The position numbers and the translations under genes were made by a program. Positions 23,000 through 32,047 of a stretch of 64,000 nucleotides of DNA are shown here, piece after piece. Source of the DNA: Sulfurivermis sp041678005 (GTDB lineage: Bacteria > Pseudomonadota > Gammaproteobacteria > Thiohalomonadales > Thiohalomonadaceae); assembly GCA_041678005.1 (NCBI GenBank), contig JBAYOW010000004.1, positions 1 through 64,000 of the forward strand, read 5' to 3'. The notes below the pieces were generated by a model. It worked only from the letters and a program-made list of their open reading frames with translations. It was not told the DNA's origin and did not search any database. Position 1 is the stretch's first letter; every line of letters begins with the position of its first letter.

Positions 23000-24613
23000 A
23001 TGCGTATTTTTTTCAGCCTGCTATTAGCGCTATGGCTGCCCATGCTCGCGGCTCACGAAGGCCATGATCACGGCGAAGCAGCAGCCATATCAACAAACAA
23101 CGCTCTGGCACCTTACTTTGAAAGCACAGCTGGAGGACTGGAGCTGCTCGGCCGTTTGCAGGATGAGCGGCTCCATCTCTGGCTCGATCACTGGGACAGC
23201 AATGCACCGCTGGCTGGTGCTCAACTTATCGTAGAGTCCGGCAACTGGCGGGCTACCGCTGTAGAGATTGAGCCAGGGCTATATCGTGCCGAAGCACAAG
23301 AGCTGACTACGCCAGGCCATCATGCCTTGATGATCTTCATCCAGGCTGCAGGGATAGATGAAATTCTTATCGCCAGCCTGGAGGTGGATGCGCCGGAACA
23401 AACCGCAACAAGCACTACAAGCTGGCCCTGGCTCTGGCTCGCTCTGGCCGGGCTGTTGGCGTTGACTTTGGTGGCCGTATGGACTGGAAGCCGCCACCGT
23501 CTGGCCACCATGTCTCTGCCGCTACTGTTATTGCTGTCCTGCTGGCCCTACAACCAGGGACATGCACATGCCGGACACGATCACGGGGCTGCCCCTGTGT
23601 CGGTAGTGAACCGCGGCGATATACCCAACCGTATGCCAGATGGTGGCTTGTTTTTACCCAAAGCCAGTCAACATCTACTCTCGATCCGCACCCTGCCAGT
23701 GGTCGCAGGTGAACTGTCCCGCAGTGTCGAATTGCAAGGCCGTGTCATCCCAGATGCTAATGCCAGCAGCACTGTGCAAGCGCCACGTGCCGGGCGTTTA
23801 AGCGCCGCCATTGAGGGCTTGCCTGTGCTTGGTCAAAGTGTGCAGCAAGGTCAACTGCTGGCATATCTGCAGCCCTTGGCCGCGGCAGTCGACCTGGGTG
23901 AGCGAGCCGCGCAGCTTGCCGATGTAAAGGGTGCGCTGGAGGTTGCCGAGCGACAGCTGCGGCGGCTTGAGGGGATGCGCGAGAACATCGCAGAAAAAGA
24001 GCTGGATGCCGCAGCCGTGGCCGTGCGCAGCCTGCGCCAGCAAGGTGAGGTGTTGAACAACAGCCTCTATCAACTAGAAAAAATAAGTGCGCCCAGCGCC
24101 GGTGTGATCAGCATCAGTGCGACGAGTGTCGGTCAAGTGGTGACGGCTGGTGATGTGTTGTTTGAAGTTATCCAGCCACAACGCCTGTGGGTTGAGGCAC
24201 TAGCCTACGACATAAATCTAGCTGCACAGATCAGGCAAGTAAATGTACGACTGGTATCGGGCGCAGTAATACCCGCCCAGCTGTTGGGCGTAGGTAGCAG
24301 GATGCGCCAACAGACCGTGACAGTGCTGTTTGCCCTGCAGCCACCTCTACCTCCAATCGCAGTGGCGGAAAAAGTCACTGTCATTGCCGAGCTTAATGAC
24401 AAGCTTACTGGCGTGGCCGTGCCGCGTGCGGCGGTAACACGCGGCCCCATGGGCGAGACACGTGTCTGGCTCAAGCAAAGTGCCGAACACTACACGCCAC
24501 AGCGCGTGACGATTGCACCGCTGGATGGCAGTCAAGTAGCAGTGGTGCAAGGCTTGCAGGGCGGTGAACGTATCGTCGTGCAGGGTGCGGCTCTGCTAGA
24601 TCAAATTCACTGA
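23000..24613 (+). CDS. RND efflux periplasmic adaptor (CzcB/CusB-like) with His-rich N-terminal extension
   Basis: This 537-residue protein is longer than usual adaptors (about 350-420). A signal peptide (1-18) precedes HEGHDHG. Residues 35-135 are a beta-rich domain (LIVESGNWRATAVEIEPGLY), then hydrophobic segments at about 142-162 and 171-182. A second histidine patch, GHAHAGHDHG, follows. Residues 200-537 form the HlyD/CusB adaptor: VELQGRVIPDANASSTVQAP, GQSVQQGQLLAYLQPL, a coiled-coil hairpin near 305-355, the barrel, and a C-terminal membrane-proximal domain. It should bridge the inner-membrane pump 24624-27725 to an outer-membrane channel not encoded here. GAGG upstream supports the ATG at 23000. 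Confidence 0.87.
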   Translation: MRIFFSLLLALWLPMLAAHEGHDHGEAAAISTNNALAPYFESTAGGLELLGRLQDERLHLWLDHWDSNAPLAGAQLIVESGNWRATAVEIEPGLYRAEAQELTTPGHHALMIFIQAAGIDEILIASLEVDAPEQTATSTTSWPWLWLALAGLLALTLVAVWTGSRHRLATMSLPLLLLLSCWPYNQGHAHAGHDHGAAPVSVVNRGDIPNRMPDGGLFLPKASQHLLSIRTLPVVAGELSRSVELQGRVIPDANASSTVQAPRAGRLSAAIEGLPVLGQSVQQGQLLAYLQPLAAAVDLGERAAQLADVKGALEVAERQLRRLEGMRENIAEKELDAAAVAVRSLRQQGEVLNNSLYQLEKISAPSAGVISISATSVGQVVTAGDVLFEVIQPQRLWVEALAYDINLAAQIRQVNVRLVSGAVIPAQLLGVGSRMRQQTVTVLFALQPPLPPIAVAEKVTVIAELNDKLTGVAVPRAAVTRGPMGETRVWLKQSAEHYTPQRVTIAPLDGSQVAVVQGLQGGERIVVQGAALLDQIH

Positions 24614-24623
24614 GGTACCGGCC

Positions 24624-27600
24624 ATGTTTAATTATCTGATCGCCCTCAGCCTGCGCCAACGCCTGTTGGTGCTTGCCGTTGCCGTCTTACTGATGGCCTA
24701 TGGCAGTTTCAATCTGCGCCAGATGGAGATTGATGTCCTGCCTGATCTGAACCGTTCCACCGTCACTCTAATGACCGAAGCCCCCGGCATGGCTCCAGAG
24801 GAGGTGGAGCAACTGGTGAGCTTTCCGTTAGAGACTGCGATGAACGGTATTCCTGGCGTGGTACGGCTGCGCTCGGTGTCCGGCATCGGCCTATCTGTTG
24901 TCTACGTCGAGTTTGATTGGGGCAGTGACATCTATCTCAACCGCCAGCAGGTAGCCGAACGTCTCACCCTGGTGCGTGACCAGTTGCCTGCCGGGATCAC
25001 TCCACACATGGGCGCGATCAGCTCACTGATGGGCGAGATCATGCTGGTGGCACTGCCGCTGACCAAGGACACAGATCCAATGGCGGCACGCGAGGTGGCC
25101 GACTGGATCATCCGCCCACACTTGCTCACCCTGCCCGGTGTTGCCCAGGTGATCACCATCGGCGGTGAGCTGCGCCAATATCAGGTGTTGATCGAGCCAC
25201 AGCGCATGGCCGAGCTTGGCATCTCGCTGCGCCAGGTCGAACAGGCTCTGACTGGTTTTTCCGGCAACACCAGTGGCGGCTTTCTCGATCGAGGCGCGTA
25301 TGAATACCTGATACGACATATCGGTCGCACCACCGATCTCAACGATCTACGCAATCTGGTCGTCACCTGGCAGGATGATCAAGCCGTCCTGCTGCGGCAG
25401 TTGGCCAAGGTGGATTACGGCGCGGCCATTAAGCGTGGTGATGCTGGTTTCAATGGCGCTCCAGCAGTGCTCATCTCGATACAAAAACAGCCTGGTGTAG
25501 ACACCGTGACACTCAGCACTACGGTGGAAACAGCTCTGCAAAAACTTGCCATAACATTGCCTGCAGAATTTGGTGAGCCACAGGTTCTTTTCCGCCAGGC
25601 AGACTTCATCGAGGCGGCTATTGGTAATGTTAGTGATGCCATGCGTGATGGCGCACTGATGGTTGCCGTGGTGCTGTTTTTGTTTCTACTAAACATACGC
25701 ACCACCTTCATCGCCCTTGCTGCGATCCCGCTTTCGCTGCTGGCGACGGTGCTGGTCTTTAGCATGTTTGGCATTTCCATCAACACCATGACGCTGGGTG
25801 GTCTGGCGATTGCGATTGGTGAGCTGGTCGATGATGCGGTGGTCGGCATGGAGAATCTCTTTCGTCGATTAAAGGAGAAAAGCCGTCAAGGACAGGACTT
25901 CAATGTCCTGCAGGTGATCGCTGCCGCCACCGCAGAGGTACGCTCCGGCATAGTCTATGCAACAGTGATCATCGTGCTGGTGTTTGTGCCGCTATTTGCT
26001 CTGCCCGGCATCGAAGGCCGTCTGTTCACCCCGCTTGGTGTAGCCTATATCGTCTCAATCCTGGCCAGTATGCTGGTGGCGATCACCATCACCCCGGTAC
26101 TTTGCTATTACCTGCTGCCACGCCTGTCCCACCTCCATCATGATGACAGCCCGATGGTCAGTCTGCTGAAGCAATGGGATCGGCATTTGCTGCATTGGTC
26201 ATTTGCCCACCCACACCTGCTGCTGACCAGCACTATGGCCATGGTGATGCTGGCGGCGGCAAGCGTACCTTATCTGCCACGGGCCTTTCTGCCCACATTT
26301 AACGAGGGCACGCTAACTGTCAGTGTATTACTCAACCCGGGCATCAGCCTGAGTGAATCCAACCGTATCGGTGCGCTGGCCGAACAACTGGTAATGGCCG
26401 TGCCAGAAGTAATCCAGGTTGGCCGACGTACCGGACGCGCCGAGATGGATGAGCACGCCGAGGGCATCCACAGCACCGAACTGGAAGTTGATTTGCTTCC
26501 AACAAGGCGTGGGCGTGCCGAACTCATGGCCGATATCCGCCAGCGTCTTGCCGCGTTACCTGTTACCGTCAGTATTGGTCAACCGATTTCGCATCGGCTC
26601 GATCACCTCCTGTCCGGCATCCAGGCCGAGGTCGCCTTGAAAATCTTCGGTGATGATCTGGACACCTTGCGTGGTCTGGCAAGTGAACTCAATCAGCGCC
26701 TGCAGCCCATCGCCGGCCTGGTCGATGTGCAGATAGAAAAACAAGTGCTCATCCCTCAGCAGGTCATACGTGTAGACTACTCCCGCGCCGCTGCCTATGG
26801 TGTCAATCCGGCACAACTGCTCGCCAGCCTGGAGGGTATGGTCGGGGGCAGACAGATAGCGCAGATAATCAACGGTATGCGCCGTTTCGATGTCATCCTG
26901 AAATTACCGGAAGCACAACGCAACAACGAGGCTCTGGCAAATCTACTCATCGAAACGCCAGCCGGTCATGTTCCGCTACAACAGCTTGCCAGCATCGAGG
27001 AAGTGGCTGGCCCCAATCAAATCAGTCGCGATAACGGCCGGCGGCGTATTGTTATTTCAGCCAACAGTGATGGCCGTGATCTGACTGGAATTATCCAGCA
27101 AGTGCGTCAGGCCATGCAGGAGCGGCCTTTGCCAGTTGGCTATAGCTACAGCCTGGAAGGACAATTTCAGGCACAGGAACAGGCCACACGCCTGATTGCC
27201 AGCCTGTCGATACTCTCGCTGTTGATGGTGATAGTCGTGTTGTACAGCCGCTATCGTTCCTGGCGTCTGACCGCGATGATCCTCGGTAGCATCCCGTTTG
27301 CCCTGGTGGGAAGTGTGACTGCACTCTGGCTCAGTGGTGAGGCGATCAGTGTTGCAAGCCTTATTGGTTTCATCACACTTACCGGTATTGCCGCGCGCAA
27401 TGGCATCCTCAAAATCAGCCACTACCTCAACCTGGCTGTGTCTGAAGGTGCGGAATTTAGTCGCGAGTTGATCGTACGTGGCTCGCTGGAAAGGCTCACA
27501 CCCGTGCTGATGACCGCACTGGTCACCGCCATTGCCCTGATCCCCCTATTGCTTTCATCTGGCAGTCCAGGCAAGGAAATCCTCCATCCCGTTGCGGTGG

Positions 27601-27725
27601 TGATCTTCGGCGGCCTGGTCAGCGCCACCCTGCTCGATACCCTGCTCACGCCTGTACTGTTCTGGCTATGGGGAGAAAAACCTCTGCAACAATTACTCGC
27701 CACACAACAACGCGATACCTATTAA
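24624..27725 (+). CDS. Heavy-metal efflux RND transporter (CzcA/CusA family)
   Basis: This 1033-residue inner-membrane pump has the expected twelve-helix duplicate architecture. It starts MFNYLIALSLRQRLLVLAVA and has VDVLPDLNRSTVT-like sequence (here IDVLPDLNRSTVTLMTEAPG) and PGVVRLRSVSGIGLS. The fourth-helix motif GELVDDAVVGMENLFRRL contains the proton-relay acidic pair. The two large periplasmic loops are complete. The ELVDD version of helix 4 belongs to an HME subgroup distinct from classic CzcA and CusA, so the metal (copper/silver or divalent cations) cannot be assigned. It follows the adaptor gene by 10 bp. Confidence 0.92.
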   Translation: MFNYLIALSLRQRLLVLAVAVLLMAYGSFNLRQMEIDVLPDLNRSTVTLMTEAPGMAPEEVEQLVSFPLETAMNGIPGVVRLRSVSGIGLSVVYVEFDWGSDIYLNRQQVAERLTLVRDQLPAGITPHMGAISSLMGEIMLVALPLTKDTDPMAAREVADWIIRPHLLTLPGVAQVITIGGELRQYQVLIEPQRMAELGISLRQVEQALTGFSGNTSGGFLDRGAYEYLIRHIGRTTDLNDLRNLVVTWQDDQAVLLRQLAKVDYGAAIKRGDAGFNGAPAVLISIQKQPGVDTVTLSTTVETALQKLAITLPAEFGEPQVLFRQADFIEAAIGNVSDAMRDGALMVAVVLFLFLLNIRTTFIALAAIPLSLLATVLVFSMFGISINTMTLGGLAIAIGELVDDAVVGMENLFRRLKEKSRQGQDFNVLQVIAAATAEVRSGIVYATVIIVLVFVPLFALPGIEGRLFTPLGVAYIVSILASMLVAITITPVLCYYLLPRLSHLHHDDSPMVSLLKQWDRHLLHWSFAHPHLLLTSTMAMVMLAAASVPYLPRAFLPTFNEGTLTVSVLLNPGISLSESNRIGALAEQLVMAVPEVIQVGRRTGRAEMDEHAEGIHSTELEVDLLPTRRGRAELMADIRQRLAALPVTVSIGQPISHRLDHLLSGIQAEVALKIFGDDLDTLRGLASELNQRLQPIAGLVDVQIEKQVLIPQQVIRVDYSRAAAYGVNPAQLLASLEGMVGGRQIAQIINGMRRFDVILKLPEAQRNNEALANLLIETPAGHVPLQQLASIEEVAGPNQISRDNGRRRIVISANSDGRDLTGIIQQVRQAMQERPLPVGYSYSLEGQFQAQEQATRLIASLSILSLLMVIVVLYSRYRSWRLTAMILGSIPFALVGSVTALWLSGEAISVASLIGFITLTGIAARNGILKISHYLNLAVSEGAEFSRELIVRGSLERLTPVLMTALVTAIALIPLLLSSGSPGKEILHPVAVVIFGGLVSATLLDTLLTPVLFWLWGEKPLQQLLATQQRDTY

Positions 27726-27746
27726 TTCAAGCCCAGGAGAAAAACC

Positions 27747-28199
27747 ATGAAAAACTCAATCGTATTATTCTTTCTCGCCGTATTTGCCATAAGCAGTCAG
27801 GTCTTTGCCCACAGCGACGAATATCTTGACAGCATAGCCACACCACACGGCGGCCAGATGCGCATGGCCGGGATGTATCACTTTGAATTGGTGGTTAAGG
27901 AAAATGAGCTTAATGTCTACATCACCGACCATGCCGACCAGCCCATCGCCAGCCAGAATGCCAGCGGTCAGGCCACCATACTTGCCGCGGGCCAACGCAG
28001 TCAGATCAGCTTGCAGACGGCAGGCGGCAACAAACTGAAGGGCAAAGGAACATTCGCCATGGATGAACAAATGCGCGTGGTGCTCAACATTGGCTTCCAC
28101 AGCCAGCAAGCAGAACAGGCTCGCTTCACCCCACTGGCTCCACGCTCAGTCGAACAAACAGGCCATGAAAATAATCACGCCGATCATAGCCACCACTGA
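27747..28199 (+). CDS. Secreted protein with His-rich tail, metal-efflux associated
   Basis: The 150-residue protein has a signal peptide (cleavage likely after VFA at about 21). A domain containing PHGGQMRMAGMYHFELVV and LNVYITDHADQPI follows, and the C terminus reads HENNHADHSHH. The PHGG...YHFELV pattern recurs in small periplasmic proteins placed after CusA/CzcA-type pumps. The histidine tail suggests metal capture. It lies 21 bp after the pump gene with AGGAG before the ATG, so it is the last gene of the efflux operon. No named family is claimed. Confidence 0.7.
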   Translation: MKNSIVLFFLAVFAISSQVFAHSDEYLDSIATPHGGQMRMAGMYHFELVVKENELNVYITDHADQPIASQNASGQATILAAGQRSQISLQTAGGNKLKGKGTFAMDEQMRVVLNIGFHSQQAEQARFTPLAPRSVEQTGHENNHADHSHH

Positions 28200-28415
28200 A
28201 TTTATTGTTTGGTATGAACTTCCAGTCGATCCTACGCGGAGGGCTGGTTGTTCATGCCAACTTTGGCAGAGCGCGTGCTACGCATCATATGAGCCAAGGA
28301 ATCTATGAATTACGTTAACAGTAACAGGCGGCAAGGCAAAATATGCGGGGAAGCGCAGTTTATAGTTGATAAATATTAGAAGCAGGTTTTAAGCAGGTAG
28401 TTATCCATAGGCTTC
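28200..28415. other. Intergenic, convergent genes, nothing recognised
   Basis: This 216-bp stretch lies between the end of the efflux operon and the convergent GGDEF/EAL gene. I see no hairpin with a U-tract, no repeat-family copy and no RNA gene. Confidence 0.4.
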
Positions 28416-30575
28416 CTAACATGCCGCTGCTGTCTGCTGCCTGGAAACTTGTGCCAATACCTCTTGCAAGGGTATCGGCCGGCCGATTGCATAACCCTGC
28501 AGATAGTCAACCTGCAAGTTCTTTAGTGCTTCGATAATCGCTTCGCTTTCAACGAATTCAGCTATGGTCTGCAAACCCATGACATGCTCTATCTGATTGA
28601 TGGATTCAACCATGGTGTAATCAACCACATCATGCACCAGACCACGAATAAAGCTGCCGTCAATCTTCAGATAATCGATGTTGAGATTTTTCAGATAGGT
28701 CAATGACGACACGCCTGTACCAAAATCATACAGGGCAAAACGGCAGCCTATTCTGCGCAAACGTTCGATGAAATGCATGGCACGGCCAAGGTTGGAAATA
28801 GCTGCCGTTTCCGTAATCTCGAAACAAATGCAATCCGGGATGACATCAAGCTCATGAAACTGCTCGATGACAAAAGCGAGAAAATGCTCGTCATTTAATG
28901 ATTGACCAGAGAGATTGATGGTGCAGTTTATCGGTGGGCGATCAGCTGGACCTTGCGCCTCGCGCAGATAACCCAAGGCAGTGCGCAACACCCAGCGATC
29001 AATGGTGGGCATCAGATTATAGGTCTCGGCTCCCGGGATAAAAGACATCGGCGAAATCAGCTCGCCCTCTGGACTTTGCATACGTATGAGAATTTCATAA
29101 TGACTGGGCTCGCCTGTCCAATTGGCCTGCGCAACTATGGGCTGGGCATACAAGAAAAAACGCCCATCCTCAAAGGCCTGGGTGATCCGATGCACCCATA
29201 CCATCTCGCCATGATGGTGCTCGACTTCCTTGTCATCGGTACTATAGACATGCAGACGATTACGCCCCAGATCCTTGGCCACATAACAGGCAATATCTGC
29301 CGCCGTCATGACATCGGTAAAACGTCGCATGTTTTTATCGATAGGCACGACACCTATGCTGGCACCAATATCGAAATTCTTGTCCTGCCAGCTGAAGTGG
29401 AACTCACGCAACATCTGCTGTAGTTTCTCCGCAATGGCAACCGCTTCGCTCAAACTGCAATCGCTTAGCAGCACACCAAATTCATCACCGCCAAGTCGCG
29501 CCACGATGTCTGGTCCAGGCACTTGTTGCTTGATCTGTGCTGCCAGTCCAATCAACAACTCATCACCGGCGCGATGCCCACAGCTGTCATTGATCAGCTT
29601 GAACCGATCCAGATCGATATAAAGCATCACATACCGTGCATCACTATTACGCACCGCGCGAATTGCACTTTCCAGCAAACGTTCGAACTCACGTCGATTG
29701 ACAAGACCGGTAAGCATATCGTGGCTGGCCTGATAGCCGAGTTGCCTGGCAATTCCCATCACCTCGGTGAGATCATTCAATATCAATGCCGCGCCGGTAG
29801 TTTGCCCCTTGCTATCACGCAATGGAGCCAGACTGATGTTTATATTGAATTCCTGACCATCCTCATGCGTCAGCACCGCATCATCCAGATGAGCAGCTGC
29901 GCCTTCACGCAGACAAAGCGTGAGCAAATCAGTCAGGGTCTCGCTGCTATATTTATCCAGCCGTTTACACACCACGAGATAATGCTGGCCTATGGCACTG
30001 CCATTTTGCCAACCAGTCAAACTCTCACCAGCGGGATTTATGTAATCGACATGACCGTCAATATCGGTAGTCACAAGCCCGTCATTGATTGCCTGCAAGG
30101 TGACATATTGACGTTCCTTCTCTTGCTGAAAACGAACTTCAGCCTGCTTGCGGCGTTGTATCTCCTCCTCAAGGCGCGTATTCATCAGCTGCAATTCACT
30201 AGCCCGTGCAGGCGCATTGCAAAATAAACTATCTTCACCACAAAGTTGCTGATGGGTTTGCAGCAGCTCGGCAATATTTGGCATCCAGCGCCAAAATCCC
30301 CAGGCCAGCCAGGCGCTACCAGCCACATAGCAAAGCATTTTTAACAGCAAGAGATTGAAGATAGCGCCGACACGAGAACTCTGTGAGAGCCAGGCTGAGG
30401 TATCGGCAATATCGACCAGACTGCCAAATAAAATAATTACAAACCCCAGCCAGATAACACGCCAACCCTGTTGTCTGGTCAGACCGTGTTTACGCCCTAC
30501 GCGCCACAACCAAAATACAATTATCCCAAGCAGAACCAGCTGCAGGGACTTGAACAATACTTCCGCCATCACCAC
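28416..30575 (-). CDS. Membrane-bound PAS-GGDEF-EAL protein, EAL domain degenerate
   Basis: The protein has 719 residues. Two to three hydrophobic segments occupy about residues 5-110. A short coiled coil (about 125-155) and one PAS domain (about 155-275) follow, then GGDEF (intact RLGGDEFGVLL near 365) and an EAL-type domain (about 450-710). The EAL signature reads YEILIR rather than ExLxR with A, and the usual LDDFGTG reads LYDFGTG, losing the first of the two metal-site aspartates; CFEITETA and YLKIDGSFI are kept. It is probably an active diguanylate cyclase with reduced or no phosphodiesterase activity. The GTG at 30575 has GAGGA seven nt upstream; the ATG at 30569 is an alternative. Confidence 0.9.
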   Translation of the reverse strand: MVMAEVLFKSLQLVLLGIIVFWLWRVGRKHGLTRQQGWRVIWLGFVIILFGSLVDIADTSAWLSQSSRVGAIFNLLLLKMLCYVAGSAWLAWGFWRWMPNIAELLQTHQQLCGEDSLFCNAPARASELQLMNTRLEEEIQRRKQAEVRFQQEKERQYVTLQAINDGLVTTDIDGHVDYINPAGESLTGWQNGSAIGQHYLVVCKRLDKYSSETLTDLLTLCLREGAAAHLDDAVLTHEDGQEFNINISLAPLRDSKGQTTGAALILNDLTEVMGIARQLGYQASHDMLTGLVNRREFERLLESAIRAVRNSDARYVMLYIDLDRFKLINDSCGHRAGDELLIGLAAQIKQQVPGPDIVARLGGDEFGVLLSDCSLSEAVAIAEKLQQMLREFHFSWQDKNFDIGASIGVVPIDKNMRRFTDVMTAADIACYVAKDLGRNRLHVYSTDDKEVEHHHGEMVWVHRITQAFEDGRFFLYAQPIVAQANWTGEPSHYEILIRMQSPEGELISPMSFIPGAETYNLMPTIDRWVLRTALGYLREAQGPADRPPINCTINLSGQSLNDEHFLAFVIEQFHELDVIPDCICFEITETAAISNLGRAMHFIERLRRIGCRFALYDFGTGVSSLTYLKNLNIDYLKIDGSFIRGLVHDVVDYTMVESINQIEHVMGLQTIAEFVESEAIIEALKNLQVDYLQGYAIGRPIPLQEVLAQVSRQQTAAAC

Positions 30576-30667
30576 AAGCCATTCCTCCAGACACTGCGCA
30601 ATGGCGGGTAGCTACACAGCCACCCGCCTGCTCTTTTTATGTTGGCTTGTCCTTTAGCTATCTGCCT

Positions 30668-31882
30668 TTAGCGCCCTCGCTTGGCTGCAATACGCATACG
30701 CAGGGCGTTTAACTTGATGAAACCCTCGGCATCCTTTTGATCGTAAGCACCTGCATCATCTTCGAAAGTGGCAATCTCGGCATCGAAGAGTGAATCTGTT
30801 TCTGATTTACGACCAGCGATAATAACGTTGCCCTTGTACAATTTGAGCCGCACCACACCATTCACATGCTCTTGTGAAGCATCGATCATAGTCTGCAACA
30901 TCTTGCGCTCTGGGCTCCACCAATAACCGTTGTAAAGCAAAGATGCATAGCGCGGCATCAAATCATCCTTCAGGTGGGCAACTTCACGATCCAGAGTTAG
31001 TGATTCAATCGCCCGATGCGCCTTCAGCATTATGGTGCCTGCCGGTGTCTCATAGGCACCACGTGATTTCATGCCCACATAACGGTTCTCGACTATATCT
31101 GCGCGGCCTATGCCATTTGCACCGGCGAGCTTGTTAAGATATTCCATCACCTCGGCAGGATTCATCTCCTTGCCATCAATGGCGACGATATCTCCCTTGC
31201 GATAGCTCAGCTCGACATAGCTTGGTTTATCGGGAGCCTGTTCAGGCGAAACCGACCAGCGCCACATATCTTCCTCGGCCTCGCTCCAGGGATCTTCCAG
31301 CACGCCGCCTTCATAGGAAATATGCAGTAAATTCGCATCCATGGAATAAGGAGATTTTTTGCCCTGCTTGGCAAAATCCACAGGAATACCATGCTGTTCG
31401 GCATAGGCCATCAATTTCTCGCGCGAGTTCAGATCCCATTCACGCCAGGGCGCAATGATCTTCACTTCCGGCTTCAGCGCATAGGCACCCAACTCAAAAC
31501 GCACCTGATCGTTACCCTTGCCAGTCGCTCCATGTGCGATGGCATCGGCACCGGTAGCGTTGGCTATCTCAACCAGGCGCTTGGCAATCAAGGGACGTGC
31601 GATAGATGTACCGAGCAGATATTCGCCCTCATAGACCGTATTGGCGCGAAACATGGGGAAAACATAATCACGGGCAAACTCCTCGCGCAGATCTTCGATA
31701 TAGATCTCCTTCACGCCCATCGCCTCGGCCTTGGCCCGAGCAGGCTCGACCTCCTCACCCTGGCCGATATCGGCGGTAAAGGTCACCACCTCACAATCGT
31801 ACTTGTCTTTCAGCCACTTGAGAATGATGGATGTATCAAGCCCACCGGAATAGGCCAAGACCACTTTCTTGATACCAGACAT
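30668..31882 (-). CDS. argG: Argininosuccinate synthase
   Basis: The protein has 404 residues from the ATG at 31882, which is preceded by GGGGAG; a TTG six bases upstream is less likely. The ATP-pyrophosphatase P-loop is AYSGGLDTSIILKWL at the N terminus. Other conserved segments are AHGATGKGNDQVRFEL, PVDFAKQGKKSPYSMDANLLH and EGGVLEDPW. The enzyme joins citrulline and aspartate in arginine synthesis. The other arginine genes in the window (argF and the argD-type aminotransferase at 56-58 kb) are not adjacent. It is the standard short AsS class of about 400 residues. Confidence 0.98.
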   Translation of the reverse strand: MSGIKKVVLAYSGGLDTSIILKWLKDKYDCEVVTFTADIGQGEEVEPARAKAEAMGVKEIYIEDLREEFARDYVFPMFRANTVYEGEYLLGTSIARPLIAKRLVEIANATGADAIAHGATGKGNDQVRFELGAYALKPEVKIIAPWREWDLNSREKLMAYAEQHGIPVDFAKQGKKSPYSMDANLLHISYEGGVLEDPWSEAEEDMWRWSVSPEQAPDKPSYVELSYRKGDIVAIDGKEMNPAEVMEYLNKLAGANGIGRADIVENRYVGMKSRGAYETPAGTIMLKAHRAIESLTLDREVAHLKDDLMPRYASLLYNGYWWSPERKMLQTMIDASQEHVNGVVRLKLYKGNVIIAGRKSETDSLFDAEIATFEDDAGAYDQKDAEGFIKLNALRMRIAAKRGR

Positions 31883-32047
31883 CGACAAACTCCCCAGAAA
31901 TTATGCCACGAACGGCAAAGGGGGTGAATTATAGCCGAGATGGCAAGAGAAATTTAGATCACCTGGCAAAACAGCCCATCAAAGACTTACATTGCAGAGA
32001 TGTAAGTGTGCGCTCACACTCGGCCAGACAGGCATGGCACCAACGAG

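Noticed and set aside
28200..28415. A possible tRNA or riboswitch in the spacer after the efflux operon
   Set aside because: No T-loop consensus, cloverleaf pairing or known aptamer core could be found by eye.
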